In this document: piece after piece, positions 1 through 11,939 of the stretch | Layout: each line of letters starts with the position of its first letter | Numbering within the stretch: the first letter of the stretch is position 1 | NCBI GenBank assembly: GCA_032622095.1 | Contig: CP136065.1 | Location: 244,277,474 to 244,341,473 of the forward strand | Origin: Siphonodentalium dalli | Lineage: Eukaryota; Mollusca; Scaphopoda; Gadilida; Siphonodentaliidae | Reading direction: 5' to 3' | Length of the DNA stretch: 64,000 bases | Notes under the pieces: model-generated | Seen by the model: only the letters and a program-made list of their open reading frames with translations | The model's database searches: none | Told to the model about the DNA's origin: nothing | Program-made: the position numbers and the translations under genes

Positions 1-580
1 AGGATTTTTGAATGAATTAAGGGTGAACTCGACTTGGAAGTAAATTGATTTGTCTAATTGTTGTTTCAGCATTGACGCAAAGGTGTTTATATATATATTC
101 ATTCCTGTACGAAATACATTACTGGTTGCATTACTGGTTATGCTTGTCAGATTTTCCAATTGTCCATGACGAATGTTATTGGAGGGAGAATGGAAATAGA
201 TATATTCCGAGTGCTTGTAATTGACACGTGCCATATATTGTGTGGTCATTATTGATAAATTTTATTCATTATAAACGCCAAGGCGGGTCACGAAATCGTA
301 TTTAAACACCTTTGTTATGTGTCATAAAGGTTAGTGTTGTAGCTATCTATGCATAATCTGAGATGCGGTGAAGTGAAAAAATAATCATGTAAAATATGAT
401 GTAGGTTTAATCTGTTCCACTCATGCTGTTTTTTTACATTTGCACCCATGCAGTTTAGTGCATCGTTAGTTCTAATTACATGCAATGATAATCTGTCATG
501 GCTGTTGGCATGGATGCACACAATTATGTTACATACCTCCCATACCAAGATGATTTATCGTGGGTAACACGAAATCATCC
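1..580. repeat. Flank module F, copy 1 (left edge outside window)
   Basis: Non-coding sequence that recurs at about 5,765-6,180 and 9,283-9,785. All three copies share the opening around GAATTAAGGGTGAACTCGAC and later the blocks TTTCAGCATTGACG, ACATTACTGGTTGC and GAGATGCGGTG. Copies 1 and 3 bracket the tandem array of 1.57-9.28 kb and copy 2 sits inside it, so F looks like part of the higher-order repeat or a small element associated with it. I recognise no coding potential and no family. Confidence 0.75.
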
Positions 581-784
581 AAGTAAACGATCGATAACAG
601 AAGGGTTTAGCCTGGTTAACTTCTTAGTTAAAATCAATCAAGTGTGTTTTAAAATTAAACCAATCGTTCTGATGTGATTGGAAGTGGAACTGTTTAGCAA
701 GGTGACCACCAAGGTCTAGGACAAGGGGCCTCGCTTAGATTAATATAATAGAATACCTAACAATATTTACTTTGACCTTGAAAG

Positions 785-856
785 CCAGTGCATTCACATA
801 AATACGCGAGGTTCCCTATAATATGGGAGACTCGCATATATAAGAGAATGCACTGG
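785..856. mobile_element. Palindromic MITE core (palindrome family, copy 1)
   Basis: A near-perfect 72-bp palindrome opening with CCAGTGCATTC and closing with GAATGCACTGG. Five closer relatives opening with CCAATGCATTC lie at 17,340, 21,032, 21,179, 22,776 and 23,036. Downstream, the end GTCATGAAAGGG is followed directly by TTAA at 904-907. TTAA next to a CCC/GGG-type terminus is the signature of piggyBac-type elements. The matching left end is not clear, so only the palindrome is delimited. Confidence 0.6.
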
Positions 857-1040
857 TACAAAACCTGTAAAGCTGCACCATCGTCGCCCCGGTCATGAAA
901 GGGTTAATTACCTAGATAGAGTACAGTGTATGAACTGTCGGCTGTCCGATTCGATTCAAGATCGATTCAATATTGCAACACCGGATTCCCGATCAATTTT
1001 GAATCTTCGGAAAAGTGCCGGAACCTACCGCCACACTAAC

Positions 1041-1299
1041 CGAAAACACGAACTTCACCATGTCTGAATCTATCGCGTCCATTTCTTTTGATAATTTGCA
1101 TAAATTGCCGCTGAAGCTGTAGACATCGCGACACGTTAAGCAGTCCGTTATATTTGGTCCATGGCAAGTTTTCCATGAAGTATCACAGCTTTGACATATA
1201 TATTGCACAAATGTGTCGGCTAAACTGACGGACATTGAAGAAATATTCAGGACATTTTGCGTAGCAATGATCATCCAACAGGTAGAACCCTTTCTGGCA
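1041..1299 (-). pseudogene. Furin-like cysteine-rich repeat exon with a frameshift
   Basis: On the minus strand an acceptor-like TATTTTCACAG ends at 1,300. The frame opening at 1,299 reads CQKGFYLLDDHCYAKC, then PEYFF. After about 30 codons the frame is lost in a short TA-rich run near 1,194-1,200. The -1/+2-related frame then continues as CQSCDTSWKTCHGP and later DCLTC. Together these give the Cys spacing of furin-like repeats (GFYL..CY..CP, then C..C..TC.GP....CL.C), found in proprotein convertases, growth-factor receptors and other secreted or membrane proteins. A donor-like TCG|GTTAGT closes it at 1,041. Loss of one TA dinucleotide would explain the break. It is therefore a decayed exon or holds a sequencing error. 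I found no partner exons in the window. Confidence 0.55.
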
Positions 1300-2739
1300 C
1301 TGTGAAAATAGAGACAGAATTTTAAACGCCCACTTAATTTTCGAACCCCCAGATCACATATAAATATATGCCATATTATATACCATTTTAAAGAGGAAGC
1401 TCCAAAACATTGTATTATCAACTAATCCGTAATAAAGTGTAAACATGTTGTATTTGTTGAGGTACCGACATTGTTTTATGAGCTTAAGTTTCATCTCGAC
1501 TACTGCTGTCAACTATTTTCAATGGTAGGGGAATAGCTCTATATCTGGGAGCGAGACAGGGGAAATATTTCTGTGATTTCAGCTATTTTCAATTACTCCA
1601 TGGTCTTCTCATCAATGCAGCGTTTGGTTGTGACAATCGCTACCAACGTTACAACAATAGCCACTGACGGCTATGACAATTTTCAATGCCCGCCTTTTTC
1701 TGCTACCCGTGAATATACATCGGTGAGGGGAGTCAGATGTGTAAGCATGGGTTCCGTTGCGTGTACGTGAGAGTGGGGGTGATGACATTGTCACTGTTAC
1801 TCACATGTATTGTCTCTTGCACAAAATCAGGAGTTTTAACGTTTGAGAGACCTTGCTTAATATAAATACATGGTTGGTAGATTCACCAGTTGGGTTATTA
1901 GTACCGTCGGTGGAGAAGCTACTGTTCCTTGTCATCATTACAGCGGTCGTGATAATCGCCACCAACGTTACAACAGTAGCCACTGGTATGGCAATCTTCA
2001 ATTCCCGCCTGTTTCTGCCATCCGTGAATAAACATCGGTGAGGGGGTATTATGTATACGTTTAGGTTCCTTTGTGTGTATGTGAACTGGGTGAGATGGGT
2101 ATTGTGGCTGCTGCTTACGTTTAGTCATTCTTGCACATAATCAGGAATTTAACGTTTGATTGATTTGCAGGCACTTGTGATACCTCTATCAATATGTGTG
2201 TCAACACAATATGTATCTGTAAGAGAAAGCATCTCATAAATGTGTGTTGGTCTCCGGTTCTCCTAATTATGGGATTACATTTGTAAACTTTGATAATATT
2301 TAATGTATTATGTCAACGAAACGTTATAATATTATGTAATCGAAACGTTATAATTATATAATGATTTTGATAAACTAGTGGTAACTTTGTTAATTGTAAG
2401 CGAGTACGCCATGAACCGATTCAACTAGAGAGACGTTACTGGCCGAACAGAGTTGCTATTTTAACTACCTGGGTTGCTAGATTCACCAGTTGGGTTGTTG
2501 GTGTCGTCGACGGATGACATACTATTCATTGTCATCAATACAACGGTTGTGACAATCGACACTGATATGTCAATCTTCAACGCCCACCTTTTCTCTGCTA
2601 TCCGTAAATATACATCGATGAGGATATGATGCGTGTAATTGAGGTCCAGTTGTTTGTATGCGAACTTGGGTGAGATGAGCGTTATCAATGCTGCTCACAT
2701 TTATTCTTTCTTGCAAAAAATCAGGAGTTTAACGTATGA

Positions 2740-3262
2740 TTTGCAGACGATGAACTTTCTTTGTGAGACCTTGCTCAATTTAAATACATGGCTTGGTAGA
2801 TTCACCAGTTGGGTTGTTAGTGCCGTCGGCGAAGAAGCTTTTGTTCCTTGTCATCCATACAGCGTCGTTTAACGTTTGACTTGCAGGCGTTGATATTTCT
2901 TTGTGAGACATTGCTCAATGTGAATACATTACTTGGTAGATTCACCAGTTGGGTTGTTAGTGCCGTCGGCGGTGAAGAATTTGTTCCTTGTCATCCATAC
3001 AGCGGTCGTTTAACGTTTGACTTGCAGCCGATGATATTTCTTTGTGAGACCTTGCTCAATATAAATACATGGTTTGGTAGATTCACCAGTTGGGTTGTTA
3101 GTGCCGCCGACGGAGAAGCTTTTGTTCCTTGTCGTCCATACAGCGATCGTTTAACGTTTGACTTGCAGACGATGATATTTCTTTGTGAGACCTTGCTCAA
3201 TATGAATATATGGTTTGGTAGATTTACCAGTTGGGTTGTTAGTGCCGTCGGTGGAGAAGAAA
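2740..3262. repeat. First block of 141-bp units (4 copies)
   Basis: Four consecutive short units, with the TTCACCAG block about 140 bp apart at 2,800, 2,941, 3,080 and 3,221. They keep a frame open that translates to a 47-residue repeat containing FLCETLLN and GRFTSWVVSAVGGE. The block is bordered on both sides by long-type units. The short derivative therefore arose within, or was copied back into, the long-unit array. Confidence 0.8.
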
Positions 3263-5764
3263 TCGATAATATTTAATGGATAATGTCACTGCGACGTTAT
3301 AATTGCGTTGATTTTTTTATAAACTAGTGGTAACTTTGTTAATTGTAAGCGAGTACGACATGGACCGATTCAACTCCATATAAACGTTACTGACCGAACA
3401 GAGTTGCTATTTTAACTACCTGGGTTGCTAGATTCACCAGTTGGGTTGTTGGTGTCGTCGATGGATGACCTACTTTCCTTGTCATCAATACAACGTCGTG
3501 ACAATCGCCACTGATATGTCAATCTTCAATGTCCGTCTTTTGTCTACTGTCCGTGAATATATATCGGTGAGCGGAATCATGGGTGTAAGTATAGGTCCAG
3601 GTTTGTATGTGAACTTGGGTGAGTTGAGCGTTATCAATGCTGCTCACATTTATTCTTTCTTGCACAAACTCTGGAGTTTAACGTTTGACTTGCAGGCGAT
3701 ATTTCTTTGTGAGACCTTGCTCAATATATAAATACCTGGGTTGGAAGATTCACCAGTTGGATTGTTAGTGCCGTCGGCGGAGAAGCACCTGTTCCTCGTC
3801 AACACAGCGGTCGTGGCGTCACGATCGCCATCGACGTTACAATACTAACCACAGTTCCGCCTTGCTCTGCTATCCGTGAATAAACATTGGTGAGGGGGTA
3901 TTATATATACGTTTTGGGTTCCTTTGTGTGTATGTCAACTTGTGCGATATAGGTATTGTGGCCGCTGTTTACGTTTAGTCTTTCTCGCACATAATCAGTT
4001 ATTTAATGTCTGATTGCTTTGCAGGCAAAATGACTTTGTGAGACTTTATCAATATGTTTGTCAACATAATGTGTAAGAGAAAGTATCTAATAAATGTTTG
4101 TTGGACTCCTATTTTCCTAATCGTGGGATGACATTTGTAAACTTTTGATAAAATTTAATGGATTATGTATTAAGGAATATATTACGATGTTATAATTTTG
4201 TAAGGATTTTGATAAACTAGTGGTAACGTTAATTGTAAGCGAGTGTGATATGGACAGATTCAGCTCTACCGAAACGTTACTGTCTGAGCAGAGTTGTTAT
4301 TGTTACTACCTTGGGTTGGTATTCTCGCCGATTGGGTTGTTGGTGTCGTCGAAGGATGAGCTACTGTTCCTTGTCATCAATACAACGATATGTCAATCTT
4401 CAACGCCCGCCTTTTCTCTGATATCCGTGAATATACATCGATGACGGGGGATCATGGCTATAAGTAAAGGTCCTGTTGTTTGTGTGTGATCATGGGTGAG
4501 ATGAGCGTTATCAATGATGCTCACATATAATCTTTCTTGCACAAAATCAGGAGTTTAACGTTTGACTTGCAGGCGATATTGAGAGAACGAGCTCAATATA
4601 GATACATGGTTGGTAGATTCACCAGTTGGGTTGTTAGTGCCGTCGGTGGAGAAGCTACTTGTCCTTGTCGTCAATACAACTGTGGTGACAATCTCCACTG
4701 CTATGTCAATCTTCAACGCCCGCCTTTTCTCTGCTATCCGTGAATATACATAGGTGAGCGGCATCATGGGTGTAGGTATTTTGTATATGAACTTGGGTGA
4801 GATGAGCGTTATCAATGCTGCTCATATTTATTCTTTCTTGCACAAAATCGGGAGTTTAACGTTTGATTTCCAGGCGATATTTCTTTGTGAGACCTTGCTC
4901 AATATAAATACATGGGTTGGTAGATTCACCAGTTGGGTTGTTAGTGCCGTCGGTGGAGAAGCTACTTTTCCTTGTCATCAACACAACTGTGGTGACAAAC
5001 GCCACTGCTATGCCAATCTTCAACGCCCGCCTTTTTTCTGCTATCCGCGAATATACATCGGTGAGAGGCATCATGGGTGTAAGTATTTTGTATGTGAACT
5101 TTGGTGAGATGAGCGTTATCAATGCTGCTCACATTTATTCTTTCTTGCACAAAATCAGGAGTTTAACGTTTGACTTTGCAGGCGATATTTCTTTGTGAGA
5201 CCTTGCTCAATTTAAATACATGGTTGGTAGATTCACCAGTTGGGTTGTTAGTGCCGTCGGTGGAGAAGCAACTGTTCCTAGTCATCAACATAACGGGCGT
5301 GATAATCGCCACCAACATTACAACAGTATCCACTGATATGGCTATCTCCAATTCCCGCCCTTTTCTGCCATCCGTGAATAAACATCGGTGAGGGGGTATT
5401 ATGTATATGTTTGGGTTACTTTGTGTGTATGTGAACTTGGGTGGATGGGTATTGTGGCTGCTGTTTACGTTTAGTCTATCTCCCACATAATCAGGAGTTT
5501 AACTTTGTGAGACCTTCATCAATATTGTTGTCAACACAATGTGTATATGTATACGCCGCGGTAAGAGAAAGCATTTCATAAATGTGTGTTGGTCTCCGAT
5601 TCTACCAATTATGGGATGACATTTGTAAACTTTGGATAATATTTCAATGGATTATGTCAACGCGACGTTATAATTGTGTAAGGATTTTGATAAATTGCTG
5701 GTAACTTTGTTAATTGTAAGCGAGTATGCCATGGACCGATTCAACTCTATATAAACGATACTGA

Positions 5765-6180
5765 CGGAATTTGGATTGAATTAGAGGTAAAGCCGACTTG
5801 AGAGTAAATTTATTTGTCTAATTGTTACGTTTCAGCATTGGCGGCAAAGGTATATATTATATTCTTGTACAAAATACATTACTGGTTGCATATCGGACAT
5901 GCGTTTATAACGCATTATGCTTGACAAAATTTCCAATTGTCCATGACAGATATGGTAGTGGAAGGACAATGAAAATAGCTATATTAATCGTATTAAACAC
6001 CTGTGTGATGAGTCATAAAGGTTAGGGTTCTATATATATAGTTATCAATGTATAAACTGAGATGCGGTGTAGTGAAATAATAATTTGAGATAAACATGAT
6101 GTAGGTTTAATCTGTTGTACTCATGCAACGTCTATTCATGTGCATCTCGTGACCCAATTTAAATCGCTATCATTTTTCTT
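5765..6180. repeat. Flank module F, copy 2 (inside array)
   Basis: It matches copies 1 and 3 through TTTCAGCATTGGCGGCAAAG, the ACATTACTGGTTGCAT block and the GAGATGCGGTG block. The array spacer occurs on both sides: 5,633-5,764 runs into F, and the same spacer restarts at about 6,206. F therefore appears to be inserted in, or duplicated together with, the spacer. Confidence 0.7.
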
Positions 6181-7489
6181 TCTTAACAATTATCTCGAAA
6201 TTGAAAATCGATAATATGTAATGGATAATGTCAACGTGACGTTATAATTACGTTAGTATTTTGATAAAATAGTGGTAACTTTGTTAATTGTAAGCGAGTA
6301 TGACATGGGCCGATTCAACTCCGTAGAAACGTTACTGGCCGAACAAATTTGCTATTTTAACTACCTGGGTTGCTAGATGCACCAGTTGGGTTGTTGGTGT
6401 CGTCGACGGATGACCTACTGTTCCTTGTCATCAATACAACGTTCGTGACAATCGCCACTGATATTTCAATCTTCAATGCCCGCCTTTTGTCTGCTATCCG
6501 TGAATATATATCGGTGAGCGGAATCATGGGTGTAAGTATAGGTCCAGGTTTGTATATGAACTTGGGTGAGATGATCGTTATCAATGCTGCTCACATTTAT
6601 TCTTTCTTGCACAAAATCTGGAGTTTAACGTTTGACTTGCAGGCGATATTCCTTTGTGAGACCTTGCTCAATAAAAATACCCGGGTTGGAAGATTCACCA
6701 GTTGGGTTGTTAGTGCCGTCGGCGGAGGAGCACCCGTTCCTTGTCAACACAGCGGTCGTGACGTCACGATCACAACCGAAGTTACAATACCAGCCACAGT
6801 TCCGCCTTGTTCTGCTGTCCGTGAATAAACATCGGTGAGGGTGTATTATGTATATGTTTGGGTTCCTTTGTGAGTATGTGAACTTGGGTGAGATGGGTAT
6901 AGTGGCTGCTGCTTACGTTTAGTCTTTCTCGCACATAATCAGTTATTTAACGTTTGATTGATTTGCAGGCAAAATGACTTCGTGAGACTCAATATTTTTG
7001 TCAACATAATGTGTAAGAGAAGGTATCTAATAAATGTGTGTTGGACTCCGATTCTCCTAATCATGGGATGACATTTGAACACTTTTGAAAACAATTAATG
7101 GATTATCTATTATGGAATATATTAAGATGTTATAATTTTGTAAGGATTTTGATAAACTAGTGGTAATGTTAATTGTATATGGACATATTCAACTCTACAG
7201 AAACGTTACAGTCTGAGCAGAGTTGATATTGTTACTACCTTGGGTTTGTATCATTACCAGATGGGTGTCGTCGACGGATGAGCCACTGTTCCTTGTCATC
7301 GATACAACGGTCGTGACAGTCGCCACTGATATGTCAATCTTCAACGACCGCCTTATCTCTGCTATCCGTGAATATACATCGGTTGAGGGGGGATCATTGG
7401 TGTAAGTAAAGGTCCAGTTGTTTGTATGTGAACTTGGGTGATATGAGCGTTATCAATGTTGCTCACATTTATTCTTTCTTGCACAAAAT

Positions 7490-9282
7490 CAGGAGTTTAA
7501 CGATTGATTTTCAGGCGATGATATTTCTTTGTGAGACCTTGCTCAATATGAATACATGGTTTGGTAGATTCACCAGGTGGGTTGTTAGTGCCGTCAGCGG
7601 AGAAGGTTTTGTTCCTTGTCATCCATACAGCGGTCGTTTAACGTTTGACTTGAAGGCGATGATATTTCTTTGTGAGACCTTGCTCAATATGAATACATGG
7701 TTTGGTAGATTCACCAGTTGGGTTGTTAGTGCCGTCGGCGGAGAAGATTTTGTTCCTTGTCATCCATACAGCGGTCGTTTAACGTTTGACTTGCAGGCGA
7801 TGATATTTCTTTGTGAGACCTTGCTCAATATGAATACATGGTTTGGTAGATTCACCAGTTGGGTTGTTAGTGCCGTCGGCGGAGAAGCTTTTGTTCCTTG
7901 TCATCCACCCAGCGGTCGTTTAACGTTTGACTTGCATGCGATGATATTTCTTTGTGAGACCTTGCTCAATATGAATACATGGTTTGGTAGATTCACCAGT
8001 TGGGTTGTTAGTGCCGTCAGCGGAGAAGATTTTGTTCCCTGTCATCCATACATCGGTCGTTTAACGTTTGTCTTACATGCGCTATTTCTTTGTGAGACCT
8101 TGCTCAATATGAATACATGGTTTGGTAGATTCACCAGTTGGGTTGTTAGTGCCGTCGGCGGAGAAGCTTTTGTTCCTTATCATCCATACAGCGGTCAATT
8201 AACGTTTGACTTGCAGGCGATATTTCTTTGTCAGACCTTTCTCAATATGAATACATGGTTTGGTAGATTCACCAGTTGGGTGTTGGGTGCCGTCGGCGGA
8301 GGAGCTTTTGTTCCTTGTCATCCACACAGCGGTCGTGTAACGTTTGACTTGCATGCGATGATATTTCTTTGTGAGACCTTGCTCAATATGAATACATGGT
8401 TTGGTGGATTCACCAGTTGGGTTGTTACTGCCGTCAGCGGAGAAGCTTTTGTTCCTTGTCATCCACACAGCGGTCGTGTAACGTTTGACTTGCATGCGAT
8501 GATATTTCTTTGTGAGACCTTGCTCAATATGAATACACGGTTTGGTAGATTCACCAGTTGGGTTGTTAGTGCCGTCAGCGGAGAAGATTTTGTTCCCTGT
8601 CATCCATACAGCGGTCGTTTAACGTTTGACTTGCATGCGCTATTTCTTTGTGAGACCTTGCTCAATATGAATACATGGCTTGGTAGATTCACCAGTTGGG
8701 TTGTTAGTGCCGTCGGCGGAGAAGATTTTGTTCCTTATCATCCATACAGCGGCGGAGATGCTTTTTTTCCTTGTTATCCATAAAGCGGTCGTTTAACGTT
8801 TGACTTGCAGGCCATGATATTTCTGTGTGAGACCTTGCTCGATATGAATACATGGTTTGGTAGATTCACCAGTTGGGTTGTTAGTGCCGTCGGCGGAGAA
8901 TATTTTGTTCCTTGTCATCCATACAGCGGTCGTTTAACGTTTGACTTGCAGGCGATGATATTTCTTTGTGAGACCTTGCTCAATATGAATACACGGTTTG
9001 GTAGATTCACCAGTTGGGTTGTTAGTGCCGTCGGCGGAGAAGCTTTTGTTCCTTGTCTTCCATACAGCAGTCGTTTAACGTTTGACTTGCGGGCGATGAC
9101 ATTTCTTTGTGAGACCTTGCTCAATATGAATACATCGTTTGGTAGATTCACCAGTTGGGTTGTTAGTGCCGTCGGCGGAGATGCTTTTGTTCCTTATCAT
9201 CCATACAGCGGTCGTTTAACGTTTGACTTGCAGGCGATGATATTGCTCCATGTGTGTTTGAATTATTATGGTATTTATTCGT
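7490..9282 (+). repeat. Second block of 141-bp units (12 copies, long open frame)
   Basis: Twelve units, most spaced 141 bp apart (47 codons) and a few shortened by 3 bp. The plus frame therefore stays open from 7,422 to 8,783 (453 codons) and again from 8,805 to 9,290 (161 codons). The break is a partial extra unit near 8,745-8,780. The repeat reads FLCETLLN, then MNTWFGRFTSWVVSAVGGE and FVPCHPYSGRLTFDL. The minus strand is also open across several units, as expected of any repeat whose period is a multiple of three and whose unit lacks stops. No start context, signal peptide or known domain supports translation. Confidence 0.8.
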
Positions 9283-9785
9283 TAGTGTAGATTTTTTTAA
9301 TGAATTAAGGGTGAACTCGACTTGGTAATCAATTTATTTGTCTTATTGGTACGTTTCAGCATTGACGGCAAAGGCATGTGTATATTCCTGCACGAAATAC
9401 ATTAGTGGTTGCCTTTCGAATATGCGATTATAATGAATTTTGCTTGTCTGATTTTCCAATTGTCCGTGACGAAATTGTTATTGGAGGGAGAATGAAAATA
9501 GATATATTCCGAGTATGTATAATTGACACGTGGCCTATGACGTGGCCAAATTAATTTGTGGTCATTTCGAGATATCATTATAAACGCTGAGGCGGGTCAT
9601 GAAATCGTATTAAAACTCCCTTGTGATGAGTTATAGAGGTTATAGTGTTGTAGCTATCAATGTATAATCTGAGATGCGGTGTAGTGAAATAACAATTTGA
9701 TGTTTAATCTGTTGTGCTCATGCGATTGCTATACATGTGCCTCTGGTGACCTAATTTAAGTCGCTGCTGCTTATTTCTTTATGTG
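9283..9785. repeat. Flank module F, copy 3 (right border of array)
   Basis: It opens with TTTTTTTAATGAATTAAGGG immediately after a truncated 141-bp unit and matches copy 1 over roughly 450 bp. It marks the right end of the array; unrelated sequence follows. Confidence 0.75.
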
Positions 9786-11890
9786 TCGAAATTGAGGTAT
9801 ATAGAATTGGGGGAATCCTGAATGTATTTCATGGATGTGGTTGACAGTCGGTTCTGCACATATATGTATCTATAATGTGATTGTGCAAGTATTCATAAGG
9901 CTATTCCGTCTCGAAATACGGTATGTCATGATCGGATGTAACCTGATGTGGGTGCGATGTTGTTTATGATTGGATGTAACCTGATGTGGGTGCGATGTTA
10001 TTTATGATTTTGTTTGAAATGATATGATATATTGGGCTTATTGGTATGTGGAATGTTCGTTGGCTGTAATCGATTAACTTACAGTAATTGATCGATTTAC
10101 TGCGGGACGAATATATTAGTCTTTTGTTTGTCTTGGTTGATATGTGACGTCTCTGTATAAGGGGTAGGATGCCTGTGTTTGGATAGATATATAACTTTAT
10201 TGCAATCTAAACCAAATTGGACGCGTTGCAAAGATGTACATTATGCCATTTGCATATAAATAGGTGTTTATGATTCGCAGATTAATTTATATCGGAGCCA
10301 GTGTCACAGTGGGGGTAACCCTTGTATAAGATCTTGGCACATGCGTGTATTGCCTTTTTGTACAGCAGGGGACGTTGTGGTATAGGATTATGAGACGTAT
10401 GGCAAAGAGAACAACATTACTTCGATAGCTTAGTGGCGCAACAATTCTAAAAGAACGAACAGAATAGCTCAGGTTTCGTTGAAGACAGCAACCGTCATGA
10501 CTTTCCAGATACCATACTCATGGTATCGTACAATACTTAAAATATCTCGAACTTGCAGTTGAGGAGAATTTGGGTAGGCATGGACATGAGTGGGGGGCTA
10601 TTGGACGCTCGTTAATCGAGCCTATATAGTATGTGCCTTATTGGTTGATGTAGCGCGTAACGTCTGAGTACTTCACATATTGTCATGCATAAGCATTTGG
10701 ACATTTATTCTGTATGTACATGAATAGTGTATACACTCATGGTTAGTTGGTATTCTGTTACGACACGCTCGAAATAGTTCCAGATTTAGCTTTAAAATGA
10801 TATAGATCTACGTGTATGTATCGTGATTGGTGGTTTTGTTTTATACCATATATATTTGAACAATATGCAAATTATATGTTGTTGACAGGGTGTATCTCAA
10901 ATACTCCATGGTTTTAGTGTTTTGGGGTTTCGAACAAACCTGAAAATGATCAAGGTTGGCAAGACGGTTACTCCTGAGAATATAATTAATAAATTATGAT
11001 ATCCTAGTTTCCCTCGACGAAAGAAATCCCAATAATCAATCATACCATCTGGTATGTGCATTTAGATTCATCATGACTGGTTTTTCGAAAAGTCATGCAT
11101 GGAAAAGGAATCATGATCTCGCATGAAATGGTGTATAGCAAAGTGTGCCATCATAAATCCCATACGGGTTACCCTTGAGTGTCTGCGAGTTATATCAGAC
11201 AGACATGACACAAATATGTCTAATCGGTCTGTTGACGACACAGGACATCCGTATATTGAACCGATAGACAGATATGAGAAACCAGGATTGGAAAACATAC
11301 AGTTTTTGTACGGAAATTATGACAAATTATCGATCGTATTCAAGTTCTCGACTCCAAATTTAAATTATTTGATGATTGCATGACTGTTTGAGAACAAATA
11401 TATGTTGTAATTGTAGGCGACGAATAGATACTACGAAACATAATTGTCTCATTCAGAAATTGTTAAACCATTATTTGGCTTTGTGCGAAAGAGACAGATT
11501 GCATTGTTAAAGTGAGTTATCTCCGCTATTATAAATAAACTAAGTTAACTCTGAGTTTATACTGTTATAATATCAAGAATTAATCGTGGAACAAATACCG
11601 TATGTTAGGAGACATGTAATGAAAGTCAGACCAATAAGGGAGTTTGACGTTGTCCGATAAAATGAATACATCACGTCTTAGATGATGATGGTCAATAGCC
11701 GACAATGAGTTTCTTTGTTTAACTCGGTAAATCAATTGGGGTCACACACATTTTATGTTAGTCAGTATTGATCGACAATAAATCACGCAAATTATATTAA
11801 AATGTTGTGGAAATCAGTTTCCGTTACATAGTAGTTACCCTCTTGGATGTTAGTAATTATGGGAATATTGGCAAATTAGTATGGAGGTTC
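9786..11890. other. No gene recognised
   Basis: AT-rich sequence with only short, interrupted frames and no domain I recognise. The one local feature is a direct duplication of about 39 bp at roughly 9,918-9,995 (repeated GGATGTAACCTGATGTGGG). Confidence 0.5.
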
Positions 11891-11939
11891 TTTGTTTTTT
11901 TATAACTTTGTTGAGTTAACCACAACCCCGCCCCTCCCC

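Larger units (their letters stand above)
1573..9282. repeat. Higher-order tandem array (~306-bp unit and 141-bp derivative)
   Basis: The most conserved block of the unit is TTCACCAGTTGGGTTGTTAG. It recurs about two dozen times, for example near 1,871, 2,481, 2,800, 2,941, 3,080, 3,221, 3,430, 3,750, 4,616, 4,924, 5,228, 6,375, 6,690 and then every 141 bp from 7,567. Neighbouring long units at 4,616, 4,924 and 5,228 are 304-308 bp apart. Blocks of units are separated by a spacer beginning near GATAATATTTAATGGATTATG (about 2,288, 3,267, 4,146, 5,633, 6,206, 7,088). Each long unit has an acceptor-like TTTGACTTGCAG and a donor-like ATCGGTGAG. Open frames occur on both strands but none is favoured, so I annotate this as a repeat array, not a gene. 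Confidence 0.85.

Noticed and set aside
4555-5486. Minus-strand frames in the ~306-bp units with a basic segment, hydrophobic stretch and Ser/Thr-rich tail, like a type II membrane protein
   Set aside because: The opposite strand gives equally hydrophobic frames, starts are not ATG in consistent positions, and the units are tandem repeats.
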